Below, piece after piece: positions 5,094-5,784 of a DNA stretch of 5,784 nt. How positions within the stretch are numbered: position 1 is the first letter of the stretch; every line of letters begins with the position of its first letter. The notes under the pieces were generated by a model, which was not told where the DNA came from, made no database searches, and saw only the letters and a program-made list of their open reading frames with translations. A program made the translations under genes and the position numbers. Source of the stretch: Fidelibacterota bacterium (lineage in GTDB: Bacteria; Fidelibacterota; UBA2242); the NCBI GenBank assembly GCA_023133185.1, contig JAGLWX010000075.1, positions 1 to 5,784 on the forward strand, written 5' to 3'.

Positions 5094-5641
5094 AAACACC
5101 GCCATGCGCTTATCCTTTCGTCGCTATAATGTTTTCCACGCCGGAGCAATTGCAACAAGTTCTCGGACATTTGACGGAACGCTTAGGGGCTGTTTGGGGA
5201 AGCGGCTTATCCTATAAGGTGACCGATTTTACCAATTACTATGTCAAAGAATTCGGCGCTGATCTCCAAAAACAGTTTTTTATTTTTGAGAAACCCGTAA
5301 ATCTTGAGGCGTTCAATCAAATAAAAATCCAGACCAATCAGATTGAAACAGAAATTGATTCGACAATTTCCAACCGAAGAGTAGTCAATATTGATCCCGG
5401 CTATCTTACTCCGGCAAAACTGGTTCTATTTTCCGCTAAGAACTTTTCCCACCGCATTTATACGGGAAACGGCATATTTGCCGAAGTCACCATGCTCTAT
5501 GCCCACGGAAAGTTTGTGCGCCTGCCATGGACCTATAACGATTATTATTGGGATATTAATCTGAAGTTTCTACATGAAATGCGCGCTAAAATCGTGAAAA
5601 TCGCTCGAAAGAATCTAAGTGATTTTCAAAACAAGTTTTAA
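5081..5641 (+). CDS. DUF4416 family protein
   Basis: This encodes 186 residues, close to the usual size of the family. Recognisable conserved segments, in order: the N-terminal PFVAIMFS strand (12-19); YKVTDFTNYYVKEFG (45-59); IKIQTNQIE (81-89); VNIDPGYLTPAKLVLFSAKNFSHRIY (102-127, containing the invariant-looking NIDPGYL and FSHRIY); GIFAEVTMLY (131-140); and PWTYNDY (149-155). There is no signal peptide or membrane segment, so it is likely cytoplasmic. The family has no known biochemical function that I can name. The clustered Asp, His, Arg and Glu residues suggest a binding or catalytic site, but that is inference. Its start lies inside the end of the radical SAM gene, so it may be a partner of that enzyme. 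No T-rich terminator hairpin is apparent after the stop. Confidence 0.85.
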   Translation: MGIIKTPPCAYPFVAIMFSTPEQLQQVLGHLTERLGAVWGSGLSYKVTDFTNYYVKEFGADLQKQFFIFEKPVNLEAFNQIKIQTNQIETEIDSTISNRRVVNIDPGYLTPAKLVLFSAKNFSHRIYTGNGIFAEVTMLYAHGKFVRLPWTYNDYYWDINLKFLHEMRAKIVKIARKNLSDFQNKF

Positions 5642-5784
5642 AACACAGCCCCTTTCAATGTAAATTTGTAACTACTCAGCCAAAGTGGGTAAGGTTTATT
5701 CTTGTTCTGGGGCTTCCTGTCTGACCCCTTGGGGAATTCACTTGTCCGGCTTTTGACGGATTCGGTGAGTATTCCGATTGGAAG
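5642..5784 (+). other. 3' flank without a supported gene
   Basis: These 143 bases after the DUF4416 stop contain no ribosome-binding site with a start codon that I can support and no clear intrinsic terminator. GGGG (5709-5712) and CCCC (5725-5728) could pair, and CCCCTTGGGG (5725-5734) is palindromic, but no T run follows. A minus-strand frame is open from the edge to 5639. Its translation resembles nothing I know. Confidence 0.5.

Noticed and set aside
4835..5170. Minus-strand open frame of 111 codons across the radical SAM/DUF4416 junction
   Set aside because: It lies antisense to two well-supported genes and shows no family signal.
5639..5784. Minus-strand frame open from the right edge to 5639
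   Set aside because: The 48 residues contain no recognisable motif. It would end on the DUF4416 stop codon, and a short open frame can occur by chance.
1..5784. tRNA or rRNA genes
   Set aside because: I saw no cloverleaf with a GTTCRA-type arm plus acceptor pairing, and no ribosomal RNA signature, in the non-coding parts.

Overview
The window holds two divergent pairs of overlapping genes separated by a gene-free spacer of about 0.7 kb that is full of inverted and direct repeats. The protein families suggest a Gram-negative bacterium of the FCB type (Bacteroidetes, Ignavibacteria, Calditrichota, KSB1, Zixibacteria and similar). The clues are an outer-membrane Wzi-like barrel ending in an aromatic residue, a 'WGLGHA' glycosyltransferase of the type common in Bacteroidetes-like genomes, a DUF4416 protein, moderate GC by eye, and an intergenic region packed with small palindromes. 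This placement comes from recalled family distribution, not from a search.

Left half, minus strand. A GT-B glycosyltransferase (2931 to 1801, probable TTG start) overlaps by 17 bases the start of a Wzi-like outer-membrane protein (1817 to 138). The second gene has a good Shine-Dalgarno site inside the first. Together they look like part of a surface-polysaccharide locus: a cytoplasmic sugar transferase plus an outer-membrane protein of the capsule-anchoring type. A possible third gene on the same strand runs off the left edge, but support for it is weak.

Middle, 2932-3710. No credible coding sequence is present. It contains a fold-back of about 124 bp, at least nine short palindromes (several with a TTC, TTCG or TCCG centre), a direct-repeat module with the core TTTTAGTTCCGTC, a composite 72-base hairpin, and a CAACCA-rich simple tract. 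Three hairpins are followed by T runs as terminators are, although both flanking genes start here and neither ends here. Candidate promoters lie at the two edges. This is the least explained part of the window.

Right half, plus strand. A radical SAM protein with an N-terminal cobalamin-binding-like domain (3711-5093) overlaps by 13 bases a DUF4416 protein (5081-5641), whose AGGAGG site lies within the radical SAM gene. The pair is almost certainly translationally coupled and may form one functional unit, but its reaction is unknown. The last 143 bases contain no gene I can support.
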